Shown here: piece by piece, positions 31,191 to 43,645 of the stretch
How the letters are laid out: each line of letters opens with the position of its first letter
How positions within the stretch are numbered: position 1 is the first letter of the stretch
Source: Tricholoma matsutake
Taxonomy: Eukaryota > Basidiomycota > Agaricomycetes > Agaricales > Tricholomataceae
Assembly: GCA_026075535.2 (NCBI GenBank)
Contig: AP026550.1
Span: forward strand, 5,766,001 to 5,830,000
Direction of reading: 5' to 3'
DNA: 64,000 bases
Notes under the pieces: generated by a model
Seen by the model: the letters and a program-made list of their open reading frames with translations, nothing else
Told to the model about the DNA's origin: nothing
Databases searched by the model: none
Position numbers and translations under genes: made by a program

Positions 31191-34100
31191 ATGTCTTCCT
31201 CTCAAAACATGCAGAACAGTGTCTATACTCCTGCAGCTCATCGCCCTAAATTCCAGTGTTTGCAGTGCATTCATTGATTTTATAACAGAGCTGGACTCAA
31301 GAACCATGTTCATGCAAAGCATGGGTCTCAGGCAACTAGTAGTCATACATCATCTCCAGTCCCTGACCATCCCCCATCTCCTCAACATTCAGACAGTGAA
31401 GGGGAACCTTTACATCCAGATAATGTTTCATTTGAAATTTGTGATCAAGAATTTCCTGGCCCATCACCACCTCTTTTTTCCCCTGATGATGCACCCATGG
31501 ATGTTGACTTTGAACCACCATTTCCTGATGACTATAATGAGGATGATGATTATGGCTACAACAATGGCATTAATTTATATGATCATGATCTCCATGGTAG
31601 TGATGGTCACAGCTCCCCTCCCATTATTCCAAGCAGTCCACAGCATGAATCCAGGTCACATGGACATCAACAAACACCTGCAAATGATAAGTTTCTCAGG
31701 AGAGTCTATCATGATAAACTCAATGGTGAGTTTCTGATGGATTTTTTGTTATTTCAAATTTTAAATAATTTATGTATCACATCCAGGTCAGAAATGTGAT
31801 CAACATGGTGTTAATATTGTTGAGGACTCTCCTCCTTCTCCTCGTGAATCTGACCATGGGCCCAATGACTGGACACCATATGCAGGGTGAGTTGAATTTG
31901 AACTTGCTGATTTTCTCCATCATCAAAATCAAATGTCTGCATCTGACATCAACACCTTGCTGAATCTGTGGAGTGCCTCAGCAGCTGCACATGGTGAATC
32001 AGCACCATTTCAGAACCACAAACACTTGTATGATACTATTGATGCTACTCCTCTTGGTGACATCCCATGGAAGAGCTTCTCTCTCCAATTCAATGGAAAT
32101 CAACCAGAAGGTGAAGTTCCATCTTGGATGGATGCAGGCTATGATGTTTGGTTTTGTGACCCCCACCAACTTGTTCACAACATTATTTCAAATCCAGACT
32201 TTGAAAATGGATTTGACTATACTCCATATCAGGAGCATGATGCTGATGGATCTCATCGCTACCATGATTTTATGTCTGCAAATTGGTCATGGAAACAGGC
32301 AGTAAGTAATACCAATAATCTGGTATTTTACTTAACATATAACTCAATATGCATTGTTTGTTAGGACTCAATTGCTGAGAATCCAGAAACTCATGGTGCT
32401 TTTTTCTGCCCAATTATACTGGGAAGCGATAAGACAACTGTTTCTGTTGCTACTGGCAATAACGAGTACTGGCCTGTTTATCTCTCTGTTGGAAACTTAC
32501 ATAACAATGTTTGACGTGCACACCGCAATGGCCTTGTGCTTCTTGGTTTTCTTGCAATCCCAAAAAGTATGTTACAATTTCAGAAAGCAGCTGTGGTATT
32601 TAAATAAAATTATTATAGCTAATCATGCACATCAAAATGATGCTGAATTCCACAAATTCCGCCACCAGCTCTTACACTCCTCATTAGCCAAAATTCTTGA
32701 ATCTCTCAAACCCTTCATGACTGAACCAGAGATTGTTCGTTGTACTGATGGATACTTTCGGAGAGTCATTTATGGGCTTGGACCATACATAGCTGATTAT
32801 CCAGAGCAAGCCTTCTTGCCTGCATTGTTCAAGGCTGGTGCCCTAGGTAAGACTGTCTTTTGCAACAGTACATACTCATATTTGTAATTGCATTAGATGT
32901 TCTGCACCTTCTCGAGATCTTGATAGTCATCAACATATTCGTCGGTCTCATGCCCATTCTGACATATTGGGTGAAGAATTTGAATTAGGTGTGTTATGGG
33001 ATGAATATGGCATTGTTGGCGATGTTATAGTAATTTTTTCTTATGGTTAGATATTGATCATTACTTATTGCTTCACATTTTTAGCCATTTACAAATGCTT
33101 TTCCATGAGCAGATATCCATGAGCTTCTCTCACCTGATTTACTTCACCAATTGATAAAGGGGACATTCAAGGACCATATAGTTGCCTGGGTCACTGATTA
33201 TATCAAGGGAATACATTCTGAGCATGAAGCTAATAGAATATTAGATGACATTGATCAATGGTGGGTCATCAATTCTACAGATTAATAGTATACTAATATA
33301 CATATAGGATTGCATTGGCACCTTCATTTGCAGGTCTCCAACAATTTCCAGAAGGTAGAGGCTTCAAGCAATGGACTGGTGATGATTCAAAGGCACTTAT
33401 GAAGGTGTGGATAAATTCATAATATGTCCCTCAGCTTATCAATTGATTTTGTCAAGGTTTACCTTCCAGCAATTGAAGGCCATGTCCCAACAGAAATGAT
33501 ACAGGCTATACGTGCCTTTCTTGAATTCTGTTATATTGCTCAACGTGATATTCTTGACACTAAAAGTCTTGAAGAATTGGAAGATGCACTAAAGCGCTAT
33601 CATACTCATTGCAAAATCTTTCAAGAATGTAGTGTCCATGCTGCTGGCTTTAATCTACCTCAACAACATTCACTTCTTCATTATCTTCTACTCATTAGAG
33701 CATTTGGTGCTCCTAATGGCTTAAGTTCCTCAATAACTGAATCAAAACATATCAAAGCTGTCAAGGAACCATGGCGGCGCTCCAATCACTTCAATGCTCT
33801 TGGCCAGATGTTACTTACAAATCAACAGCTTGATAAGCTAGCAGCAGCACGGGTTGATTTTGTTCACTGCAAAATGCTTGACGGAACATCTCTTGACTGG
33901 GCATTATCTAGAATTGGTGCATAAATTTATCATCTTCAAATATATAATTGCTAATTTGTTAACATGCAGCTATACATACCAACCCTCAACATGATTCAGA
34001 ACAAGAATCAGTATTACAAGATCATGGCAGCAATACTGGCCCTGAGCTAGAAGCTACACAGCCCCTGGCTGGTAATATATTTGCAGATAATGAAGACAAT

Positions 34101-34862
34101 GATGGTGATGTGGTAGCTGGTCCAACAGTAGAAGCCCATGTTAACCTGGCTAAGACTGCTAGTAAGTGCATTAATCATTATAATAACTGATACTCACACA
34201 TTTCAGCAGTCTCTCGTATTTATCCAAATGATCTTGCAGCAGACATTGATCAACATGATCTCAACCTTCTTATTCAACAGTTTCTGTACACCCAAACACA
34301 TCCACAATTATCTCTAAGTCAAGCACTGGAACCCCTTGATTTACCCCCATTCAATGACAAAATTACCATATATCCCTCTTCTGTGGCCACATTTTATTCT
34401 CCAAGTGACATATCTGGAGTAGGGGGTATGCATAATGAGTGCATTTGTGCTGTCAAGTCATGGAGAAAAGGCCCAGCCTGTCATGATTGCATCTTTGTAG
34501 AAACAGATCCAGATGCTCCTGGAATGGCTGGTCTTGACATTGCTCGTGTCCGCCTCTTTTTCTCATGTACATTTGATGGTGTCAAGTATCCATGTGCTCT
34601 TGCACAGTGGTTTTCACATGTTGGTCAATCAGCAGATCTGGGAACTGGAATGTGGGTTGTTGAGCCTGATGTTACAGATGATGGAGTACCCATTGCTTCA
34701 GTAATTCATCTTGATACTATTGTTCGAGCAGCACATCTCCTACCAGTATTCAAGGATGAATTTGTTTCAAGAGATCTTCTCTTTTCTGATATGCTAGATA
34801 AGTTTCAATTGTTTTATGTAAATAAATTCATTGACCATCATGCTTTTGAGATTGCTTTCTAG
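31191..34862 (+). pseudogene. Plavaka-type transposase, copy 1 (four Arg-to-TGA stops)
   Basis: A cut-and-paste transposase gene of the Plavaka group (CMC/EnSpm-related). Order of features: N-terminal C2H2 finger (FQCLQC ... HVHAKH); ADFLHHQNQMSASDINTLL; DIPWKSFSLQFNG with PSWMDAGYDVWF; GSDKTTVSVATGNNEYWPVY; LHNNV; FRHQLLHSSLAKILESLKP; CTDGYFRRVIYGLGPYIADY; DLLHQLIKGTFKDHIVAWV; SSSITESKHIKAVKEPWRRS; and a C-terminal domain (SVATFYSPSDISGVGGMH ... HLLPVFKDEF). Introns look intact, for example at about 31728-31785 and 32570-32620. In-frame TGA at 31275, 31888, 32512 and 33106 each replace an Arg seen in relatives. Otherwise the gene is near full length. It is non-functional as sequenced. Confidence 0.88.
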
Positions 34863-35646
34863 TTATCATTTACTTTTACATATAGCTTTCTCTTGCACAT
34901 ATACTATAGATTTAATGAAGTTTATTGACATTGAATGAAAGAATGTTGAATATATTAACTGTTATAACCACAATTATGCCTTTCATACTATGCTCTATTT
35001 CATTCTAACTTCTCTCTGACTCAAAATCTTGTTCTGAAACCAGCAGTAGACATGCACATTCACACAGTGTCTGTGTTCTTCTCATGTGCCTCACTTCTTC
35101 TGCACATTGGAGATGTGCAGTCTTGTGGGAACATGCTGAGAATGCAAGCAAGAAGCCCTAAAGCATGGGCAGAACACTCTATTGCAGTGGTATTGAATGA
35201 TGAATAGTATCTACGCTACACAAATGTTAACATGTGCTCATGTGACTATATGGGTCACATGCCTGTGTATGTGTCTACTGTGCACACCTGGGTGCACAGT
35301 TACAATGTCCCACATGCTTGCTCCGTGTTCTGCATAACTCTTCTGGTTTGCATGCAATGACCCACATTCTTCTTATGGTTGAGCCTTTCCTGCAACTCAG
35401 CAATATCCTTGTAGTTACCCACACTGTCTCACATGTTCCTTTCTATTTGATATTTACTATGGGAAATCATGTTTTCACTTCCTTTCTGTTCCATGCTATC
35501 ATTAGTGCACTACCTATGCTCTGTTCTCATGTATATAAGTCTATAGTATTGTTTGTAATACCTTAGTCTGATAATTACACTCAATTGACACCAAACTTGC
35601 TACTTGTTGTCTTGTGCATTAGTTCTTAAGCCTGCTTGCCTTGTGT
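34863..35646. other. 3' flank of Plavaka copy 1
   Basis: Rich in CACATG, GTGCAC and TGTGC words, AT-rich at its start, with no gene. It is probably the subterminal region of the Plavaka element, cut at 35647 by the second LTR-type element and continuing at 38100. Confidence 0.4.
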
Positions 35647-35777
35647 TGGAGTGGTGTGAGGCACCACTCCAGGTGATCATGTGACCTTGTTGATAGAACT
35701 GTAGCTAGTCACATGTTAGTAGTTCATTGTGCTATACCATCCCACTTGCGCATTCTGGAAAGGAGACCTCATCTCCA
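35647..35777 (+). repeat. 5' LTR of copy 2
   Basis: 131 bp. It shares AACTGTAGCTAGTCACATGT and GCTATACCATC with the LTRs of copy 1 and pairs with 37965-38099. Confidence 0.87.
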
Positions 35778-35963
35778 TCTTGGTGATGAGAGTGTTTTTT
35801 GTGCTTTAACATGCTGCTAGCTGCTCTCTCAGGCTTTCTCAGGCTTTTCCAAAAAAGGTTGTTGTCTATTCTTGGGCCTCTGTCTATTTCCAAACTCTGT
35901 TATTATTCTGTCACTGAAAACTGTCTGCCATAAACCTGTATAACCGTTTAACAGCTTGAAAAC

Positions 35964-37793
35964 ATGCCCAGCCCTGGATATTGGAAGAAGTCCTCGAAAA
36001 AGTGAACTACCAGCCATTGCATCACCTGCAAATGACACTGCAAGCACGGCATCAGAATCAACATTGTCAGCCTGCCACAACTTCCACAGCTTCCTCAAAA
36101 TGGCAGACCGCAAGAGCATCGCCCAATTCTGTGACTGGGCATCTGCCACTAGCGATGGTGCAAACCTCAGATTACTCTGGAACTGTGAAGTGGAGGAAGG
36201 CAAGAAGATGGGAGTAAAGCAAGGGAAGAAAGAAGGTCTAAAGGAAGAAATAGAGAAAGGAATGAACCTGGGTTGAGAGGAAGGATACTGGCTTGCAAAA
36301 ACACATTCGACAACATAATACATGCAGTAAAAACCAAGGAACAGACAAACGACAGCCTGCAATGGATGTCAAAGACCACCCAAACTACCCCCAACTCCAC
36401 TGCAAATGCCATTACACAAACTGCACTCAATGATGAGTCGCTGCCACCACAACTATAAAAAAATGCTGGGATGTCAACAGACCCCCCCAACTTGTCTCAA
36501 AACACCTCCATCCACATTGTTACCAGCACCCCCTTCCCTGCCAACAGCACCATGTCACCGCTGACAATGTCTGCACAGCCTCAATCAGCACAGCCAACAT
36601 TGTTGACAACAACAATGATGACCTTTTCCCTGCCTTCAAAACTGCTACCAGCATCTCACAAATGACAGCACACACTGCCGAGTCGATCCAACCCACCCCT
36701 GCAGAGTCCCCAGCCCCTCATCTCACACCCAGAACTGGCAATTGCCACTGCCATGTCACTACCAACAACGGCAACATTATCTGCTGCAACCACTCTGGAA
36801 ATGATAACCTGGGTCTCATCTAGCATGCAAATGACTGCTGCCACTCTATGTACTAATTGTTAGGTTCTAAACAACATACAATGACGGTCTACAGCACAGC
36901 AGACCGAGTCTCACAACAACGAGCAAACATGCTCATCAAAATGAGCTGTCTGCTCTATGGAATGGTTCTGCATGCCCCAGGACTCTCAACAATGATCCAG
37001 GAGCTGTCCCATGTCACCCTGCTCCCCCCAACTCACTCCCCAGACCCCCATTTGCTCTGAAACACCCAGTGTGACTGCCACATCATCATCAATGTGTTTG
37101 TTGACGACAACCAAATCCCCTGCTCTGCCCAACTCAGAACCACCACCAACAGCTCCAGAATGATGATGTGCATAGCCAGAACCAGCAAAACACCCCTGAA
37201 ATGCATCCCAAAGCCTTAGCTTGCCCCTGAACCCCCAGTGACAAACTGTTTTGCTGCTGCCCACATCATACACCCCTGCCACCTCATTAATGATGCCACC
37301 AACAACTGCTGACAGGCCCTGTTCACCATCTGTAGTCCCATTTCTGCCTGCACATCCCTGCTCACCCTTCCTCGACCCTAAATGAACTGTTTTGCCACCT
37401 CCTGCATGTTTTGACTGGGCTGACAATGCCACATCATTGCCTACTGCTTCAAGTACCCAGCTGTGAGAAATCTTGGGCCTGAAGATAGGCTGTCCACAGC
37501 CATTTGGGACACTACAATGATGGACAAGATAGCAATGGGCACCCCCACAATTTTTTTTGTCTCGAAATGTTTTTCATGTAGCCCTGCCCCTGCCATCTCC
37601 CACTGCATCTCCACAATTTATTACTCAATGACATCCTGCCAGTATAGGACCTGGAAGACCTGTTGTCACCATTCCTGTTGGAGTAGCACCTGTACCTGCT
37701 GCTCCTGTTCTGAAACTTGACTGGGATCAAGACCCCTGACTTGCCAACTTGAGTAGGGCCCTTTGGGCACTGGAATGGGCACCCCCCTGTTGA
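35964..37793 (+). pseudogene. Element-encoded protein of unknown function, copy 2, decayed
   Basis: The ATG context (MPSPGYWKKSSKK) and the end (LDWDQDP ... APPC, stop at 37791) match copy 1, and start and stop are in the same frame 609 codons apart. Conserved blocks visible are FHSFLKMADRKSIAQFCDWA, SDGANLRLLW and the G-K repeat KKMGVKQGKKEGLKEEIEKG. Many stops are present, mostly TGA at Arg-type sites (for example right after SSKK and in DP-TGA-LA), and Arg-to-Trp changes also occur. It is older than copy 1. Confidence 0.72.
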
Positions 37794-37964
37794 GTTATGT
37801 TTTTTATTTTATTTTTTATATCAACCATAGATTTTTTCTTTTTTGAGCTACAAAATTTTAGATTTTAGATCATTCTTATTTTCCTTTTTGGCATGGTTCC
37901 TTCTTTTTTTCTGATTGTTTTTCTTCTGGGCAACAAGGACATCGCCATTTGGGACATGGGTGGA

Positions 37965-38099
37965 TGGAGTGATGTGAGGCACCACTCCAGGTGATCACAT
38001 GACCTTGTTGATAGAACTGTAGCTAGTCACATGTTAGAAGTTCATCTTGCTATACCATCCCACTTGCGCATTCTGGGAAGGAGACCTCCAGTGTCTCCA
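37965..38099 (+). repeat. 3' LTR of copy 2
   Basis: 135 bp. It differs from the 5' LTR mainly by a four-base insertion near the end and scattered transitions. Confidence 0.87.
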
Positions 38100-39435
38100 G
38101 CGTGCAACACCACTCAAAGTTATGGACACATAAGCACAGGGAGGCACAGCTCACTGTACTTGTGTAGCTGAAGCCAAGTCTGTTCTGCCCTTGTAGGTTG
38201 CCATGCAGCTTGCTCACTCCACATGCATATTGTGCTCTACTTGCATGGTTGTCTTTAATCAGCTCATAGATTTGGCCCTCATCTGCCTTACCCTACTTCT
38301 GTCTCTCACATGTCTCAGATTGTAACATTAACATGTTTCTCTCTATGTTGCATAGCTTGCACATAAGATGTTAACCATGCACCTCCCTGCATTTCTCTCT
38401 CCTCCACTCTTGCTTCCACACTTAAAAGAATGCCCATACAACATTTCAATGGCAAGACTTGAAAAGATTCATGGGCTTACAAGTGCTGAGGGACAAGGAG
38501 ATAATGTATGGGAGGAAGGGCAGAAAAAGGCAATAGCATACAGGCTGAGGTTGGAGGTTTGAAGTGTTAGTCTGGACCATTGAATGGGCACATTCATGAT
38601 GTATTCCCTAATAACCATGATTTTGAGAGTGGATCTAGGCTAGGTGGCAGCTTGGGCGGAAATTTGGGTCTGCAAGGCACCAAGTCATCTCCAAAATTTC
38701 TGTTCTGGAGCAGCTCCACATTTGCATTCCAGACCAGGAAAGCTGTTATGAACTGACAGATGGGCAGAGAATCTTGTGAACAGATAGAGATCAGAGCTTC
38801 ATGAGTGCAAATTAAATCATATGGAAAAGTGCTGACTTGTTTCTGCAAGTGTGAGAACATGTGAGGTGAGCACAGAACATGCAGGAGAGAGCATGGGAAC
38901 ATGTGCAGAAGAGTGGAGCTAACACAGTAAAGTGTTGCAACGCAAAGCAAGAGTTGTGCAGAAGAGAGAGAGCAAAATAGTGCAGACACATGATGAATAC
39001 AGAGGTGCTCATGGAGGAAACTATGATGAGGATAAGCCTTCTCATCCAAGAGGGGAACATACACAGCTCCAAGGAACTGGGGAACAGATGGGCTTTTGGC
39101 TTCAACCATGCTGAGCAAGCTGATTGTGCCCTGGCTTAGTGACAAGCCCAGATTTTGGAGATGGAGTAAAGGAGATGAGAGCAAAGGAGAGAATGAGACA
39201 GATAACAACAATGAGTGTATTTTAGTGTCATGCATGGATAAGCATGGACAGATACAGACAACAGAGACAAGTACAACTTGTCCAGTTGGGCCATGGCTAT
39301 GCCTGGCATGAACGAGTCCTCACTTCATGGACTTTTTTTTCTTTAGTCTGCAATTATTTTCAACCAACTCCCATCATGCCACTGAAAAGATGCATAGGAT
39401 ACCAAGACAAACAGGAAGGCAAGGCTCAAACAAAG
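38100..39435. other. Non-coding, GT/CA-word-rich sequence up to the LINE
   Basis: No conserved protein is seen on either strand. A minus-strand frame at 38594-39235 stays open for 213 codons, but its Ser/Leu/Cys-rich composition and lack of family blocks argue against a gene. The words CACATG, AGCACAGAACATG and GTGCAGA resemble those at 34.9-35.6 kb and 50-51.2 kb, so it may be transposon subterminal sequence. The last 11 bp (39425-39435) are the target duplication of the LINE. Confidence 0.4.
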
Positions 39436-39653
39436 TTTTTTTTTTTTTTTAGTTCCCCATTTATTCTCTATTGTGGCAAACCATATGTAAGAGATTAAAT
39501 ATACATTTGCGTGCATTCCTGTCTGGTTCTTCCCTGGTGATTTTCCTTTGTCAACTGCTTGGAGAGACTAGCTGGTAGCCCTCAAAGCACCAATGGCACA
39601 GAATTAAGTGGTGTTGATCCGATGAGTAAGGTAAAGTGATGGTGTCGCATTAA

Positions 39654-42600
39654 TTAGCCCTGCCTCCTGTCTCCCCTTTCCTGCTGTTCTTTGTCAAGTG
39701 GTGGTAAGTCACCAAAAGTGCTGTGAAAACGTCTCGTTGTGGCGACATATCTGAAGAGTGCTGGGAGTGTTTTGGATGTTGTGAGAAGCTTTGTGATGTC
39801 TATGTTTCTGCCACCCATGATATTGCGTAGTGCTTGTCTGGCTTCATGGTGTGCTGTGCAGTGTAGCATAAAGTGTTGTATCGTTTCTTCACCTTGTTCA
39901 CATTCTGGGCAAATTGGTGAGTCTACTTTCCCAATGCAGTGTAAATGCTTAGCTAGAGGTGCATGGCCTGTCCTCAGTTGCGATAGTATGCTTGCTAGTT
40001 TTTGTGGCAGGTTTGAGATCAGCTTGATGTATTTGTCTGAAGGTGCCGTAGGGTCGGTCTTCTTCATTCTGGTGTATCACAGTGATTTTTGCCATATTTT
40101 CTGTACATTGTGCTTTAGCATTTCTCCGTAGGTCCACTTTGCTGCAGATTTGCTGTGTGGTAACGTCTTTTTGAGGAGTTTCAGTAGCTGTCTCTTGTCA
40201 CTGCTTCCCTCTGTTATGGCTTTCTTTGCCTGTTCGTCAGCTTGTTCATTACCATCTACTCCCTTGTGACCTGGTACCCAATGGATTGTGACGTGTATGT
40301 TGTGTCTCTTCTGCATGGTTTCAATGACTTTGTGAAAAGTGTCAAAGATGTAGTGACCTGCAGTGGGTTTCGTTAGTTGTGTGGCTAGAATGGAAGCACG
40401 ATTATCAATGTATAAGATGGCCAACTGTATACCCCATTCATTGGATATTAGCTTGGTGCCCAGTAATGTGCCTACTCCTTCCCCTTCATATACTGTGTGT
40501 TGTCGTTGCATGCCTAGCTTGTATCATAGTTCTGACTTTACTCTCCCATATCTGTATAAGATGGCTGCAGTGCCTATCTTGCCATCCATCCCTGATCCGT
40601 CTGTGAATACCTTGACATCCAGGCTGTCTTGGTTTATGTTTGTGATCACTTCATCCTCATTGTTTTCAATCTTGATTGCCACTTTTGGTGTCCATCTTGT
40701 GTCAAAATGTACAGCTTCAATGGTTTCCAAATTCTGTGGCTGTATCTTGTATCTGTGCATGAGGTTGTGTAGTGGGGTGGCGTGTCGTTTCACTAGTCTT
40801 TTCACTGCATTTATGATGGGTTTGTGAAGGGGGTGTGGTGAAGGTAGAGTTGTGAGTCTGATGGCTGCTTGTTGACGGTACTTGTCGACCAGTAGACTGA
40901 ATGGTATGAGATTCACCATGACTTCTACGATGTTGGTTGCTGTGGTCTTCATTGCTCCTGTGATCATGAGCGCTGCTCATCTCTGTACTGATGCGAGTTT
41001 GTTTACTGCAGCATGCTTTGATCATCCATCCTTCAATGGTTTGCCTACATTCTGTTGTGGTGTGAGGAAAATGTCAGCTGCATATAACATTTGTGGTACT
41101 GCTATGGAGAGGTATAGTTGCCATATATATCTTGCGTTGATTCCTCGAGATGATCGGGCTAGCCATCCAAACTGGATGAGCCAGTCTTGTCCCTTTGCAA
41201 TTGCTGCCGCACATTGTGCTTTCCAGTTTAGTTTGTTGTCCACTATGACACCTAGGAATTTCGCAGTTTCCTTTGAGGGTATGCGTTGGTTTCCCAGCAT
41301 CAAGGCTCATCTTGGCATTGGTATTCTCTTTCTGGGGTTCAACAGGTGTGGGGTGAGTCTCTGCGTGATGTCTAGGAGTTGGAATTTCTCAATGCCGAAC
41401 TCACAATTGTGGTTCCTAGCCCACTCGAATATTCCCCCAGCATGATTCATGATGTGTCATATCTTTTCATGAGTTTCAAAGAAATCTTTGCCTATGACAA
41501 TGACCACTGCGTTGTCCACGAAGAGTAGTATCCATTCACCTATTCTGAGGATTGGAATTTTTAGTAAGTCAGCATTGTAGATCAGATAACAGATTCCTGA
41601 AAACAGATCTCCCTGGTCTAGCCCATTCAGTACCATGAACACTTCAGTTTGATAATCATTGAAGGATAGTGTGGTGCATTGATTTCTCAGGCGTCTCTTC
41701 ATCCAGTCTGTGTATTCTTCTGGTATTCCTCTTTTTCTCATGTTGTGTGTAAGTCGGTTGATGTCTATGCTGGGGAAGGCACCTTTAACATCGAGGAAGA
41801 GAGTTGAGACTACTTGCCCTTTGCGCCACGCATCTTTTACCGTCTTTGTTAGCATGTGAATTGAGTCCGTTGTTGTACGTCCTGGTCTCACTCCGAAGTG
41901 GTTTGCTGGGAGGATGTTGTGTTTTTCACACATGGTGACGATATCTTCTGTTTGACAGCTGTTGAGTAATCTTGCCATTCCATCCGAGAGGACTATTGGG
42001 CACCATGCTGATGGTGATGTGTAGTCGGGCTTGCCCGGCTTTTTTAAAATGAGTGTTTCGGTGAGCGCCCATTCCTGTGGGTAATATGTTAGCGTGTTTG
42101 TAGCTCAAAATAAAGGACCTAGGTGTGGGACTAGTTCTTCTCTGGCATGGATGAGGACTGAGTTTGGAATGGTGCCGCTTCTAGTAGCTTTGTATGGTTT
42201 CATCTTTTTGATGGTGCAATGGATTTGTTCGTCTGAGATGTTTGTGAATGTCCATCATGGTGCCAGGTATTGGTAGTCTTGTGGGATTGGCGGCATTGTA
42301 GGATTCGGCGGTGGGAAGAATGTTTCATAGAATAGCTTGCCTTTACCTTTGTTATCTGCTTCTTCCCTTGTCACCCGCTTCGTCGTTGGATCTTTAATTT
42401 GAAGCGTTGGGATTCTCACTGTTCCTGCGTCCATCGCGGGTGCTGTCACTAGTCTACTTGCATCCCAGATGTTGGACCCATCCAGTCCCTCTAACCAGTC
42501 TATCCAGTGTTCAGCTTTTGCTTTCCGTATCGTGTCCGAATACTTATTGCGCTGCTGCCAGTATTCCTTGTGTATTGGGTGTTGGCTGTTTTGGCAGTGG

Positions 42601-43645
42601 TATTTCGATCGTCCTCCAAGTTGTTGCATTTTCTTCTTTTCATCTGCAAGTTCTGGAGTCCACCATCTTTTTGAATATGGGCATGGCGTGGTTAGCTTGA
42701 CGTGTTTCTTGATGGCATCTTGTATTATCTCATTCAGGTTTTTTAGCCTTTCATCGAAGTCTTGTATGTCATCTATTTCTGTGGGAGGGGGGAGGTTAGC
42801 GAGGTTAGCTTTCAGCGTTTTGACTAGTTCCGGCCAATCAGCCTTTCTGAAATTATGCCTTGGTTTCCATGCTGTCTTTGGTGCATGTATGTTGATTTGC
42901 GTGATGATCAGATAGTGGTCCGTCTTTACTGGTCGTGCTGCATCTTCCATGTTGCACTTGATGATCGTGTCAGCTAGGTTTTCCGTGCAGAATACGTTGT
43001 TGACTCTGGTGTGGTTTCCTGTGCTGTGCGATCACAGGGTTGGAATTTGTGGGGGTAGGACCATTTTCATGTTGTGACATCCCAACATGTTTAGCAGCGG
43101 TTGTGTGAGATCGAGGTTCTGAGTCGTGAAGAGGTGTGTGTTGCGGGCTTCATCCCATAGTGGGTGGTGGCAGTTGAAATCTCCTAACCATATGGTGTGT
43201 AGTGGGCCTGCTGTGTGCCGTTGTCTCTCTCGATCTCGCATGTAAGCGGATATGTGTGTCAGCGCATTGTTATTGTTACAGTCGTTGTAAATGTTGATGA
43301 TTTGTAATGTGCCAACTGACCTTTAATCTCTATCGCCGTGATGTCTGGATGTTCGATGTTGATTTGCTTCCATGCATCTGTGAGTAGGTTAGCGTTAACG
43401 AGTATCACTGACCTTGTTCTATCCGGGTGATCCTGATGTGTATTGGGGTATATTGTTATCCAGTTGCAATTGGCATGGGTTTTACCATTGAAATCCACGT
43501 AGGGTTCTTGTATTGTGCACATGTCATATTTGTTTCTTCATAGGCTTTCTAAAAGGTTGAGTTGACTTTCTAATGATTTATTGACATTTTGCTGCTGCAT
43601 TTGAAATGGTCACTGGGTTTGTTCTTGTTCTTGGTTTTCAAGCAT
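39654..43645 (-). pseudogene. LINE ORF2: endonuclease, reverse transcriptase, RNase H
   Basis: From the ATG at 43645: endonuclease region (QQNVNKSLESQLNLLESL, CTIQEPYVDF, IWLGDFNCHHPLWDEARN and KTDHYLIIT); reverse transcriptase (LILKKPGKPDYTSPSAWCPI, HFGVRPGRTTTDSIHML, TLFLDVKGAFPSI, NGLDQGDLFS); RNase H (VFTDGSGMDGKIGTAAILY, LYIDNRASILA, HWVPGHKGVDGNEQADE); and a terminal CPECEQGEETIQHFMLHC zinc motif. The RT catalytic box reads FVDN (about 41507-41525) instead of F.DD, through a G-to-A change at a CpG. One frameshift lies near 43310. About a dozen TGA codons stand at Arg positions (for example 43032, 42255, 41457, 41022, 40524 and 40077). Confidence 0.87.

Larger units (their letters stand above)
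35647..38099 (+). mobile_element. Non-autonomous LTR-type element, copy 2
   Basis: Same structure as copy 1: direct terminal repeats at 35647-35777 and 37965-38099, both TGGAGTG ... TCTCCA. The same TCTTGGTGATGAGAGTGT follows the 5' repeat, the same GGGACATGGGTGGA precedes the 3' repeat, and one long frame lies between. The repeats have no minisatellite but start with a hairpin (TGGAGTGGTG-TGAGG-CACCACTCCA, in pieces). No clean target duplication is visible. It is more decayed than copy 1. Confidence 0.8.

Noticed and set aside
35647..38099. Target-site duplication for LTR-type copy 2
   Set aside because: Flanks TTGTGT and GCGTGC share only a few bases; not convincing.
38594..39235. 213-codon minus-strand frame
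   Set aside because: Low-complexity Ser/Leu/Cys composition, no family motif, lies in CA/TG-word-rich transposon flank; similar frames occur in related flanks at 30.7-31.1 kb and 50.9-51.2 kb.
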